Assembly: GCA_006538405.1 (NCBI GenBank)
Contig: BJKQ01000005.1
Coordinates: 1,116,001-1,180,000 of the forward strand
DNA: 64,000 nt
DNA from: Hansfordia pulvinata
Lineage: Eukaryota; Ascomycota; Sordariomycetes; Xylariales
Direction: 5' to 3'
A model generated the notes under the pieces. It was given only the letters and a program-made list of their open reading frames with translations, ran no database searches and was not told the origin of the DNA. Shown here one piece after another: positions 36,097 to 48,121 of this stretch (position 1 is its first letter; every line of letters begins with the position of its first letter). The translations under genes and the position numbers were made by a program.

Positions 36097-39000
36097 CGGC
36101 TGGAAATCAGTTCTCTTCGCGGGTTGGTGCCGGTCGGCTTGGCTTGGGGCCTTGTTGGTTCCAAAGCTTCGTGCGCAGGCGGGCGCGCACCAAGAATGAA
36201 TCCTTCAGAGGGGCTTCCAGCTGGGGCTCTACGGGGAGGGTGCCGAAGAAAGAGTACAGCAGCATTTGGAATAGGAGGACCTACTCGTGGGCATCCATGA
36301 ATGTCTTTGGGTACGAGTATCGCTGGCTGTCACTGTTGCTGTAATGGTTTGGTGGTGGTAAAGGCAGCTTGGGACTTTCTTTCCAGCCACGGGTAGCGAT
36401 GGAGGTACTGGGTACGACGACAACAGTGATATCGTCCTTGTGCGGATACCTCCAGCTGGTGGTGCGTGTTAAGCGCCGGCAGATGTTCAGGCCCCCGTCG
36501 GATTGCCCCAGCCAATACAAATCAACCAACCCCAGCCGTGCTATCGCGCAAGCCCGTTGGCTGGCAAAAGTCGCTTTCAGTAATAACAACATCCATTGGA
36601 TGGGCCGCGGTCTTGTCTGACCCCTGCCCGTCCATGCAAGCAATCTCGCGAGGGAAAGCTGCGAGGCAAAGGAGCCCCGCACAATCAATACGTGACTTCT
36701 GGGGCCGATCGGGGCCGGGACCTTTGCGTCGCTGGACAGCCCTGTGATGGGCTGGCATGAGGTGCGAGTGCTCGTACGAGTAGTCGGAGAAACGCCAGCC
36801 GACCGTGGGATACCCGTACTGCCCTCGGTGTCCAGAGGAGGGGCTTTTGGGATATGTCTGTCGGCCCAGTCATGCACTTTGACAGCCACTGCCCAGATTT
36901 CAAACCGAGAGCAAGGCTTGCACCGGATTCATTGGAGGGCAAGCCGTGCAAGACAAGACGACCCGGAGTACGGGAACCAGGGGGGCATCTCCGGAGATGC
37001 GTGCGACGGACCAGTGGAAGAGAGGCATCCATGGATGTGCCCAAACGAGTACTCGTACGATAGATGCGCCCCGCAGAGGAAACGGGACCAGGTGCTAAAA
37101 TTAGAGGATTCCCGCTCAAGTACCTAAGATACCCGATGTATGTGGTCTTCGTCTGCAGCATACGAGTACCCGTACATACCTGTGCTCGTACGATGACTCC
37201 CGTGCATTGGATGCGCTTTCCATTGAACCAAGACCCGAATGTTGATGAATGTGCCGGTCCATTGCGCCTGCCTGAGTTCGGGATGAGGAACCCATGCGTG
37301 TTGGGTACGATTAGGTGCTAGGCCGGAAGCCTGGTGTGAGCACTCCGGTGCGTATCGTACATGTACCTGACGAAAACTTCGGATGCTTCGTCGAGATGGG
37401 ATTTATGACTGTTACTCGGAAGCGCGCCTACCTGCATCTCGTCACCTGCGTCAGCACACCTGCGATCCCAGAATCCGGCCAATTACCCCCTCCTGCGGGT
37501 ACGGGTACGCAGGCCCAACTCAGTGCAATGCAATCGTTGACTGCCACCAACATCAACTGGCCGCCTCTTGCCCCCCAGCGACGTCTCCGACCCTCATCCG
37601 TTCAATCCGACCTCCACTGGCTGGCTCCGGCTTGCCTGGGCCGTCCTCCGAAGCCGTCACCGCCACCGCCACAGCTGCCGCGACCACTGCGAGGGCCCCC
37701 GCTTGCGTGTCGTGGCCCGTCTCAGCCGAATGGATGCCTGGCCGACCCTGCTCACGAGTGCTTGGCTTGACCGCGCTGACACGAGCAGCCCGCCCATTTG
37801 CCCAAGGTCGCCAAGGCATCCCCGCCATCCCTCTGCGGGTACAAGCAATCTCGTCCGGTGTCGTCAGTCTCAGTCTAGGGGTTCTCTTTCGCGGCTGAGG
37901 GTCGTCGGCGCAGGGGGTGTCCACACCCATCTACAAAGTCCTCGTCCTGGTAACAATGGCTCGCCCGGCAGATCCGGGGCTTGACAGAAGAGGCGCCCCT
38001 TTCGCAGATGCCTGTAGCGCATTCTTTCCCATTACAGGATCAGCATGCTCGCTATGGGATTTCTGAGAGGCGCCAAGCCGTTGGCCATGGACCAGCCCGG
38101 GCCACGTAGTGCTCACCACATGCCATTCACCCTGAGGCTCCCTGGCGGCCCTGCTCTCCCCCGAACCCAATCCCACCGCCTCCTTCGCGGTACCGCACCG
38201 CCCCGGCCGAGGGCGGTCCGAGTCCAGGCGCAACGTCTGGCTTCTCCGGGGCACGCGCTCATCCTCGCGCGCGCACACATATACACACACCGGCAGAAGT
38301 CTCGACCGACTGGTGAGTACCTAACCTATAGGCAACTTGCGCGAGGGTCGGCGCTTCGGGCCCTCTCCAGACCAAGGATTCCAACGCGTTGATCCGCCGC
38401 TCAGCCCGTCAGTCTCGCCAGGACTGCGCGCGATGCCGCCGCACCGCGTCGCGCCGTCGTCGTCCGAGGCGGCGACTGCGTTGGCGAATTCGCAAGGCTA
38501 CCTCCATTGAGTGAATGGCTGTCCGAAGCAACGCCTCGCAGGTCACTAATCGGGTAGATGCCGTCAGTGTGTTCATCCTTCCGCCGGGACAAGCTCGCTG
38601 CGACAGATCGCCGGGCCAAAAGCCACGGAATCATCGCTGGCTGTGTCTTCCAGCGTCCTTTTGCGCCACATCCCTCTCTTAGTTGGACCTATTCGTATCT
38701 TGGTGGCGGTGGCTGCGCTGCGTCTATGAGGCCTGCCACGCGTGCAGAGTCTGCCGAAGGCGAAAGGTGTCACGCCTCAGTCAGAGTCTGAGGATGAGCC
38801 TTGCATCGTGCCCGGGCTTGGTCTGACCCGGCCTTGCGGCGTGTCCGTATGCCCTTGATGATGACCCTCGGACTCGTTGAGCACTTTGCCATCCCTAGTC
38901 GCCCTTCCTCGACCATCGGGAGTATACCTCCGTTGCCAGCCTTATGCGTGTCGCATGGATGGACCCTCACAGCCTTGCATCATGCTGGCGACGGGTGGAT

Positions 39001-41658
39001 ACGACAAAGAGTCCCTGTCTGCAACACTGGGCGCGACCGTTTTCTTCCTCGTCGGGAATCCCTCCTTCGCCTCTTCCAACCCTTGCCTCAAATGTGCGCG
39101 CCTCCCTCCAGGCTTTGCCCCGACTATATTTCCCCCTTTTCCTCCACGTAGCCCGTCTGTCCCTTGTATTCTCGCCCCATGGCAGGGGGGTCGGGGTGTT
39201 TGTCCCTGGCGAGTGGCAAAAGCAGACGTATACTCGTAAGTAGTTGCGCGCCAGGCGAGAAATGGGTCGAGAGCAACACTGTTGGTCGGTATTCCGTTGC
39301 TCTCGTAGGTGCTGCCTACCATGAGAATGCATCGCAGATCCCGATGGCAAAGCCCGCGCACTGTAAGTTTCTAGGCATCCAGTATTTTGGCTCGCAAGCC
39401 AGGCCATTGTCCAGATGCCAACTTGCCATCGGCGAATCTTGTATGGCCGATTAGCGCAGGGAGAGCTGAGGGATACTCGAGCTGTCTCTCTATACCCTTC
39501 GCCACAGTTCGGGACTCCTTCGTCGGATGATCGATGGTCGCTGGGAACCCCTAGGGGTCAAGACTCTAGACTCCTCCCCTGGAGGGCTTGTGTTCGCTCT
39601 CGCAACCCAGGATCAGCGCTGCCTGCAGCAGAGGGGACACTGGCATGACACAATTGCAAATCTCATAAGGCTCATCGGGGACCCAGTGGATATGGAGCGC
39701 CGTGCCGGTGCCCTGGATTCTGTAATCACACCGCGCCATACCATGGCAACCCCACCCACTGTATGGTGTCCGCCCGTCTGCCTCTCTTCTGACCATGAGA
39801 CCAAAAGATTTGATGGTCTCTGTCAGTACACTAATCGCCCATACAGGGATCTCAGTCGGAAGGTGAATGCTGCACTTGAGAATATAGCGTGAACGTCTGG
39901 AGAAGACTGCGTGACGCCTGTGTTCAAGTCAGGAAAAAGCAGGCTCGGACTTCTGTGTTTCGAGTTGAGCGTCCAGTTCAATCACAACGCGTGGAATAGG
40001 CCACCGCATTGTTCTTCACTTCGTCAACGACGCACATATCATGTGTTTGAGCAACATGGGCACAGTTGAGAGGCATGAGAAAAATAAGAAGCAACCACTC
40101 CAAAATTTATTCTCACTTCTCTCTCTCAGCGAAATGCGCTCGAAATGCTTGCTGAACAACGTCCTTCTGCAAGTGAGGCCAGATCGAACAGGAGACACTG
40201 CAGAAGCGAATTTCTAGGCTCACTGCACGCCAGCGTCCTACTCTGTTGCCCTTTGCCCTGCCCCTACTTTCGAGCACTGGAGCTCCGGGAAACCCCCAGA
40301 TCGTCCATCAACATCATCAACTCAAAAACGCAGGGCATCGCCTGCTCTGTCCAGTTGACCTGCCCATCCCCGACTATCGCTACAAAAGAACTAGGATCCT
40401 CTTTCCCCCTTTCCAAAGCAACTTCTCTCCCCCGCCCCTCAGCTCACCCTCCTCTCCTCCTCGAGCGGGAAGACTGTGCGCTCGCAGGACGTCGAGCACG
40501 GAGGCGTGCCCGGGCAGGATGGCGGATCCCATCGGGGACATCGATCAAGACCAGGGGCGGGCGGGGGGGGCGTTCGCGGCGGAGCTTGGAGTGCGGGCGC
40601 GCCTTCAACAACGTCGCCGGACGCTCCTTGCTCCTCCCTGTCCTGTTATCAAACAGGGGATGACTTCAAGGGGCTCAAGCGAGCCAGGGCTTTGGACAGA
40701 GCCCGAGAATATTCTCAAGCCACAACGCGGCATTTCCAAGGCAAGTTTGGCAGGTCGACGGCTGGGACTAAGGGATGAGACTGGCGCCACGATGCAGGAT
40801 AGCTTACGAGATGTAGGGAGGGTGGGATGGTATTTATCCCGTCTTCAAGTGGTTTATCCTGTCTTCAAGTGAAGCAAGGCCAACTCCCCGATGGTCTTGA
40901 GAACTTGACAGGCATCCTGCATCAAGTGCACCTCGAGATGCACGGAATTTGAAAAAAAAAAAAAAAGCGTATGTCATGTATGTACTCGCATTGTCAAACC
41001 AGGACTTGTGTCCTGTTGTGTCTATTTGCCAATGCTACCTCAACGAAAGCTGCTCGAAAGGAGAACGCGAAACATCAGTGCCGTCGATCGAAGAGCGCAC
41101 GCACGCCGCAAGCAACTTCACGACTCCACGACTACCGCCATTTGGCGCACAGTAACGACTCCAACAAGGCGCCGGCCCTGGGCCGAATGTGCAGACTTCA
41201 ACTGATGAAAGTCCCCTGACAGCACACTCATAATAATCCATGTGTACAACTATGATTGGGCAGCGCAATGCCAATCTCCTAAACGCCTTGCAATGCCAGC
41301 CGGGGTAAACAAGCCGTGCCACTGTTAATGAGAATTCCTTTTCCGTCCCTGAAAACGCCTGTGTCCATGCTTGTCAGGACTGTATCCTCGCTCACACCGG
41401 TGTGCCGCTGAATAGTACTTGACCGAGTTGATGCTCAGCCGCGTCATTGATTAAAAGCAATATTGTGAAAGAAATGATGAAGGCAACCTGGAGAGTTTTC
41501 GCCTTCGTTGTGAAACCTGTCGAGAAGCGAGCTGGCGCATAGCTGAACCCTTGTCAAAGAGGTCGAACCGTAGTCGTTTGGCTTGACTTCGCCAGCGCGC
41601 CGACAGGCAGTGTGTGGATGTTGGTATGGGCCCCCGAAACGGCAGAACCGAGAGGGAT

Positions 41659-44600
41659 TTATTCGGCACCAGGACCGCCAGATGGCGCACTGAAAGACCC
41701 GAAGCCTCCGTGATCAGCGGCGTTGTTGGTAGATGTAATGGTGCCGTTGAGCAGAGGGCATTTGCTGCGGAGTATAGGTTAGCTTGGCTTGCTTGATAGC
41801 GACGCGAGTGGCAGCGTTGTGTTAGGGGAAGCTGAAGAGCTGGCGCCGTAGCTAACAAGTCCAGTTGGCCTGGGATTGCGGGGTCAAGCCCCAGCCACGT
41901 TGGCTTGACGCCAGTCGAGATGTTCTGATATCAGCCGGTATGGCGTGATAGAAAAGGGCACAGCATCTCGTGGTGTGCAGAAGTGCCAGTACCTTTTGTT
42001 TGTTTTGATGTGGCCGACCTGACCGCAATTGGCGCACTTCCTCGTCGTGCCTGCTGACGCCTTATCGGCAGAAGACGGATCAGGGGAAGCACCAGGCTCT
42101 GCAATGACGACGCTTTTCTTCTTGCCCTTGCCCTGCTTCTCGCGTACTTGGCGACGATCTTGATTCCTGAGCAAGCGCGAAAGTTCCTTCTCGACACTGC
42201 AGACACGTTAGCAAGCGCGATGCGCAGCGGCATGGGGACGGACGTACGCTTTCTCGTTCTCACGGTTCTTGTCCGAGTCGTCGGTGGGCCGTACGTTGTA
42301 CACGCTAATGAACAGGTCAGTGCTGGTTTTCAGGTATGTCAGTTCAGGTATCACTCACTCTCTGGTCTGCTCCGAGATCTCTTTGCGTTGTCGGAGATAG
42401 TTTCTGATGACAATGGGATCCTCGAGAATGACATTCTCGGTGACGATGTCGCCATTCTCATTCTTCTTCTTTCGGACGATCTTGAGCTTCTTCTTGGCAG
42501 CGCCGGCGGCGCTGATGCGACTCAGCTGACTGCGGCCGTCGTCCACAAGCGCGGCAGGAACAGCAGTGGACTGCCTCGCGTTGAACCTATCGTCCTCGTT
42601 GGCAGTGTCGAGCACATCGTCGTCGTCGTGAGTAGTCGTATCCCCGAGAGTCGACTTCTGGCGTTCCCAGATCTGGCGAATGGCAGTGGTGTACATTTCC
42701 TGCTGTTTCTTGACGTTGTACGAGTGGCCGCCATTTGCTTTGCGTTCCCTCTCAATTGCATCTGCAGAGGTAGCAAGAGGGCCTTGAACTGCATTGATGT
42801 AGCCGCCCTTCATTGAAGTCTTGATGAAACTGAACCCGAGGCCGTGGCCTGATGGGTCGCCCTCACCATGCAGCGCCACCATGGCCTTGCCGGCGCTTGC
42901 CTCGATGAAGTTTTTGGTCAGTTTCCACGGTGCCTGCTGCGAGTAGGAGGAATCCTCCATGCCGTCATCTTCCTCGTCACCGTGGTCTTTGGCGTTCTTT
43001 GTGTCGTATCCGGCGTAATGCAGAAGCTGCTGTCCAGTCATCATAGTCTCGATCAAGCAGACATCCTCCGGCTTGATCATTGCACGGATTCCGCTCTCGT
43101 CAAGAAGAGTTTGTCCATCGGGCAAAACCCATGTCTTCCGATCCCGGTCGTAGGAGAGGAACTCCTTCATCTTCTGTCTGTTCTGGGGATCATGGCGTTC
43201 GAAACTAGGAAGTGAAAATCGTGTGTTAGTACGCCAGGAGCTGCCGAGCCAGGATGGTGGGAAAGAGCCGCTTGGCTTAGGTTCTCTGGATTCTACCTTG
43301 CCACAGAGAAAATCCAGGAGACTGTGTCCTCTTTTCCCTCTGAGGCCTGATTCACGGGTTGGGGGCACATACACGTGAGGTGTTATTTCGTGAAGGCTGA
43401 CGTCTTGCGATTCCTTCTTGTTCATGAGCCTGTAGGCTATCATCTTCAGACGATTCTTGGAGGCGTTTGTGACCTTCCGAGCGTGGGGCCCCGGAACATC
43501 CTGGGACGGGAATTGTTGACCGACGGCGTAGATGTGGTCAATGTTGCGCAGGTACCATTTCGGTCCGTCGTTGTTGGTTGTATAACCAAGCAGGAAGTCG
43601 TTCTCCCGAGCCTCATGCTTGAAAATCGGCGCTCGATACATTTCGTTGTGGAAGGTGGGGACGGTTTCGCCGGGGTCGACTGTACCGAAGATAGAGAACG
43701 GAGACCTGTCTTCGGGCAGTAACGTGTGCCCTTCGCCGATATCGAGCTTAGGTGGCTTGTCTTCTTCGAACTGATCTTTCCTCCGATAATAGTTGATGAC
43801 GCGATTGCCCATGCCAAAGTTGGAGAGCGTCGTTGGGTTCTGCTCCGAGTACTCAAAGAGTATCGCAGTCGAGTTGTCGTTGAGGCTGAGGTCTTTGCTG
43901 AGCTTGAAAGTATCCGTAACGCCCTTGCCCTTCCAGTCCTTCTTCTTGACCCTGGCGGGTTTCCGTATCGGAACGGCTGTTCTGACGATCTTCTCAACGT
44001 CAAGCTTGGGTCTGTGGAAATTCCAGAACTCGGTGTGCAGCTTCGTGCGATAGAAGGGATAGGTGAGCTTGAGAGCCGGCATACTGTGCTCCACTGAGCG
44101 GTTGGACAAAACGGCGCGAACTTTGCTCTTGTGGTTGCTTTTCAGAGCCTCGTACGCGTCATCGTTGGATATGTTGAAGTGGTGTCTGATGTCTCGGCGG
44201 AGCTGGCCGCTGGCCATGCGTTTTGTCTTTTCTTCCAGCTTTGGCCGCTTGGCGGGCCGTTTGGCATCCACATCATCGATAAGAAGGTAAGGATCCTTGC
44301 GAATCAGGCGCACACGCTGACCCAGACTCTGTGTTGCCGCTTCGAAGTCGTCGATGTCCCGAGTGCTGTAGGTGGAAATATCCGGCAGGCCAAGTTGAAA
44401 TTTCCTCTTTTTCGGTGCTTTCGACAATGGCATGAACTCCTTGTCCCATTCGTCCCTGTCCTCTTCCTGATGCTCGTCTACAAGAGCGGGTGGCTTCAGC
44501 ATCTCTTCCCAGTCATCGCAAATAGTCATGAACTCGTCTAGGGTGTACCCGCCCACCAGCGATTCGTTCCCGTCCGACTCTTCAGACACACCATCATCCA

Positions 44601-45618
44601 CGTCGAAGATAGGACCTTTGGTCTGGTCGTCGGCATCATCGCGAAATTGGTTCAACCTCTGCTGGTTGGCGGCAAGCGCGTTCTCGGGGAGCCGGAAGAG
44701 TTTGGACGTATCGGCGTCGATCTCAAGCTCCAGCTTGGTGGGAACAAACTCTCCGGGCTCCTTAAGCGGTTCCTTGTACATGTACTCGGCAGGCCATTGC
44801 GGAAAGAGTTCGTGGTGAAATAAAACCTTGTGCTTCTCGAATGTCGGAAATTTTTGTTGGATAAGCTCCTCCTCGTTTTGCGGTGGCTCGGGGACCGTAG
44901 GGTCTTGGGTCTGCGCGACCCAGTCTCCCACCGGGTTGTCGCTTCCACCGGGGCCAAACTGGGGAAAATTCAGTCTGATCTTGTCGATCAGTGAAAGGTT
45001 CTCGAACTGCTCGTCAGACAAATTTTGCTGACTATCGGCAGTCTTTTCGACAGTCGGGGCTATCGGCAGTTGTTCGGGATCGGTCGAAGGGACAGCATCG
45101 GGCATGGCAAGGTCGACTGCAGCAGGGGAAGCGGGAGCGTGCCCGGGGTCGTCGTCGCCTTCCGCATCGCCAAAGAGATCGGCAAGGTTGTCGTTGTCAT
45201 GACTGGTGCCTTCGTCCTCCGTCAGACCGGGAACTTGGGAAAGACCGGGCTCTGCAGCGTGAACTGAAGCACCCTCGGAGGCAAGATCGTCATCACTGAT
45301 GTCTTCGAAATCAACAGCGTCATCGTCCTTGCCAGTCTGGTCAATCTCCTTTTCTTGGAAGCCTGCGATGTCAGTTGGCATCTCGCCTGGGTTGGCACTG
45401 ATGAGCTTCTGAATGTCGTCGTCATCGCGGTTGTCTTGGGTCTCCCAGTCGACATCTTTATCTTCGGCCTGGGCCTTGGTTGGGGCATCCTCCTTATCAG
45501 ACTTTGGCGCAGAGCCCTCAGTGTCGTTGATTCCATCGATTGCAGGCGGAGTGTCGGATCGTGGCGCCGTGGAGTCTTGGCCAGATGCCTCTGGCGCCTC
45601 GTCGAAAAGGTCCTCCAT
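41659..45618 (-). CDS. TAF1: TFIID subunit TAF1
   Basis: TAF1 is the scaffold subunit of TFIID and contacts TBP and core-promoter DNA. Exons are 45618-42359, 42304-42248, 42196-41993 and 41764-41659, giving 1208 residues. The long frame extends upstream to 45705 but only from a GTG; the first ATG gives MEDLFDEA. The N-terminal third is acidic. The central DUF3591-type core includes FWNFHRPKLDV, DLSLNDNSTAILFEYSEQNP, YYRRKDQFEED, FSIFGTVDPGETVPTFHNEM and the GHGLGFSFIKTSMKGGY block. The C-terminal exons restore VYNVRPTDDSDKNREN and a CCHC zinc knuckle (Cys1160, Cys1163, His1168, Cys1176) split by the last intron. No bromodomain is present, which is usual in ascomycetes. A GTAGAA donor, CTAAC branch and CCTAG acceptor at 43296-43205 look like an intron, but removal would shift frame, so I read through. 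Confidence 0.93.
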
Positions 45619-46035
45619 GTTGAGGCGAAGACTGGTCGGGGGTTGACAGTTTCGCGACACTGGCAGAGATGGGCCGCTCCCTCGCGGAGACGAGGGCCCT
45701 GGCACACAACGCGTATTGTATGCCGATGTTTATGTCATTGCAGTCGCGTGGCTATGAGGTACTGGTGCGCGCAGTCGCGCGCACACGAGCAGCCGACGTT
45801 GGGGTGAAGGCGCGGAATAGTGACAATGGCCGGCGAGGTGAGTGGCCTTGGGATCGATCGAGTATGAACCGACGAGTCGATGCGCAGAGTGTAGCTGGTA
45901 CGGGCGCGCCGGAAAAGCTCGCGCAGCTTGTTTGAGCGAATCCACAGATGGCGGGGGTCGGGGTGTTGTCGTCGTGATGGGGTTGGTGATGTGGTGATGA
46001 AGCGAAGGCGCCGGAGAGACAGAAAGACCAGCCAA

Positions 46036-46069
<34 letters not shown>

Positions 46070-48121
46070 CCGGGAGCCGCGCCTGCTGCTGCTACTGCTT
46101 TGCGGCGCTGGTGCTACCTGCTGGGATGGAGCCGGTCGGGCAGGACACGCTTACTAGTAGTGGCTAGCTCGGAATCTGATGCAGCTCTCGGGTGGGGATG
46201 ACTCTTGCAGCTTTCACCTGGCAGCGGCCAGACAGGACAGAATAAGGTAGCGCGACAGGTGACTAAAATATGTCCTGGGCTCGGGCAACCGCGTTGAACG
46301 CGTTTCTGGATGAGAGGGGGGACGGTGACGGCAGAGTGGGGGATAAGGTAGTACTCGTACAGGTACCGTGGACGTCCACCTGCGTGCCGTCGGCTTGGTG
46401 AGAAGAAGTGCCGCTCAACTGGGGAACCTGGGTTCCGGGTTCCCACACAAGATATTGACGCAGGACGACCTTACTTACTCGACTGCTATCGGCCGAAGTT
46501 AGCATTGATGAAGCAGTTCATCAGATGGTGCAGGCTGGAGGTAAGGATGCGTGCACGTACGAGTTAAGGTAGATGCAGTCCGCAACAGTACGAGACGCGC
46601 AAGTTTCCAAGTACTGGTAGCTACCTTACCCGTACCTCTGTTGGTGGGTCAGGTACACGTTAGGTAGGTGCCTTAGAGTGGTAGGTACTCGGGGGCCGAC
46701 GGAAATAAATGTTGCTTCGTCCACTTCCATCGGAGAATCACAAGCAAGCGAGGCAGGCAGGAGTGACCCGTGTACGAGTGAGTACTCGTTTTAGGTAGAA
46801 ATGGATATCGAGCTCGGCGACAGCAGTCCCGGCAGAATTGGCGTCTGACCAACCGTGAGACCCCCCAGTCTACAGCGGTCCATGATCCTTACGACCGCCT
46901 CGCCCGATGCGCACTGAAAATGGCCCAATTCGCAAACGTCATGGATGATACGATCCACTGCCACCAGCCGATTGAATGCATATAAGCCACTTACAGCTGC
47001 TGCTCGTCTCTGTCAATGCTCGCGGACCATCAATACCCCAAGACTCTGACGTTCGCAGAAGAGCAGGACACCCTTCGTGGTTGAGACAACATCGCTTGCC
47101 CCGAGCAGATCACGGCCGTCTTGCGCAGCCTTCGTTCGGCCTCGGCATCTCGAATACGTGCGACTCCCCAGCAGAGGAGGACGGCATGATGCCTGCAACA
47201 CACGGGCCGTCCGCTCACGCCCACTTGTTCGGCACCGCACCCATTTCTCCAATCCCTTATCACTGAGGTTCTCTCTCTGGCTTCCCTGCACAATCCAAGT
47301 TGACACCGGCCAAGGCCCGAGGTGAGTCGCCGTGCCATGTTGCCATGTTCTCCGTGGTGGGCAGATGTCGGCGATTGCCATTCATACCGCCCCAAAGGGT
47401 AACTCGGCCAGCTGCCTCGCGCCGTTCCGCATCGAGGGCTGAAGCCGGTATGATAGGACAGGACGAGCTTCATGCACCGGAGAGTGTGCCATCTCGAGCA
47501 CGGGCGACCTGATAGCAGCCGCGAGGTGATAGGGGTGGTTTGGGAAAGTCGCCCAGAAGCGCGCGCTGCTCCCCACTCGGCCCCGGCCCGCAGACAGAGG
47601 CTGGGCTGGCCATTGTTTCAAAAGCGCAGCCTGTCTGATGCATGACTCCAGCCGGGAGCGCTGCAGTCGTTAGAAGGACGTGAACCGACTCGAGTCGACC
47701 CGCGTGGCTCACCACCCACCGAGTGCTCGTACTCCAGCCGTGCGCATACTCGCAGGCGCTACTGGTGGGGCAGTCCGGCCTCGGCAACTCGCCCGTTGCG
47801 CATGACGATAAAACTACTCGCACCCCTCGACGGACGGATACCCCTCCAGACTGTCGCACGCTTCGTTTTCTCACACGGGCAGCTGAGAAGACGCACCCCC
47901 GGACTAGCACTGGGTCTCTGATGCAGGGCATTCTTTCGCAACTTATACCCTCTCTTCACACCTCCTGGCTGGCTTCGCGTCCCGGTCGCTTGACGCCACC
48001 GCAGCGAGTCCGCGACTCCGGGATAACACCCCCGTACTGACTCCCAGCTTGACCTGCTGGCGTTCGGTCCGCATTCCACTCGACCAACCCTTCTTCTTCC
48101 TCCAGCACGCCTCTGACCGGC
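45619..48121. other. 2.5-kb region between divergent TAF1 and D-serine dehydratase genes
   Basis: This should hold both promoters. It contains a CACG microsatellite (46037-46069), one octamer copy (46352) and several GGTAGGTA/GTACCT-type motifs at 46600-46690. No coding region could be supported. Confidence 0.5.
46037..46069. repeat. (CACG)n microsatellite
   Basis: Eight CACG units, 419 bases upstream of the TAF1 start. Confidence 0.9.

Larger units (their letters stand above)
35118..41658. other. 6.5-kb intergenic region, gene-poor
   Basis: Apart from a probable first exon of the membrane protein near 35250-35290, no coding region could be supported. Octamer copies lie at 35556, 36312, 36775, 37050, 37161 and 39231, several in palindromic pairs. 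Two long G runs are at 35835-35859 and 36081-36096. Frames around 39.4-39.9 and 40.1-40.9 kb are open for 120-200 codons but match nothing I know and have no splice support. Confidence 0.5.

Noticed and set aside
39415..39892. Open frames of 77-121 codons at 39.4-39.9 kb
   Set aside because: No recognisable residues, no splice-consistent extension and similar open frames on the other strand.
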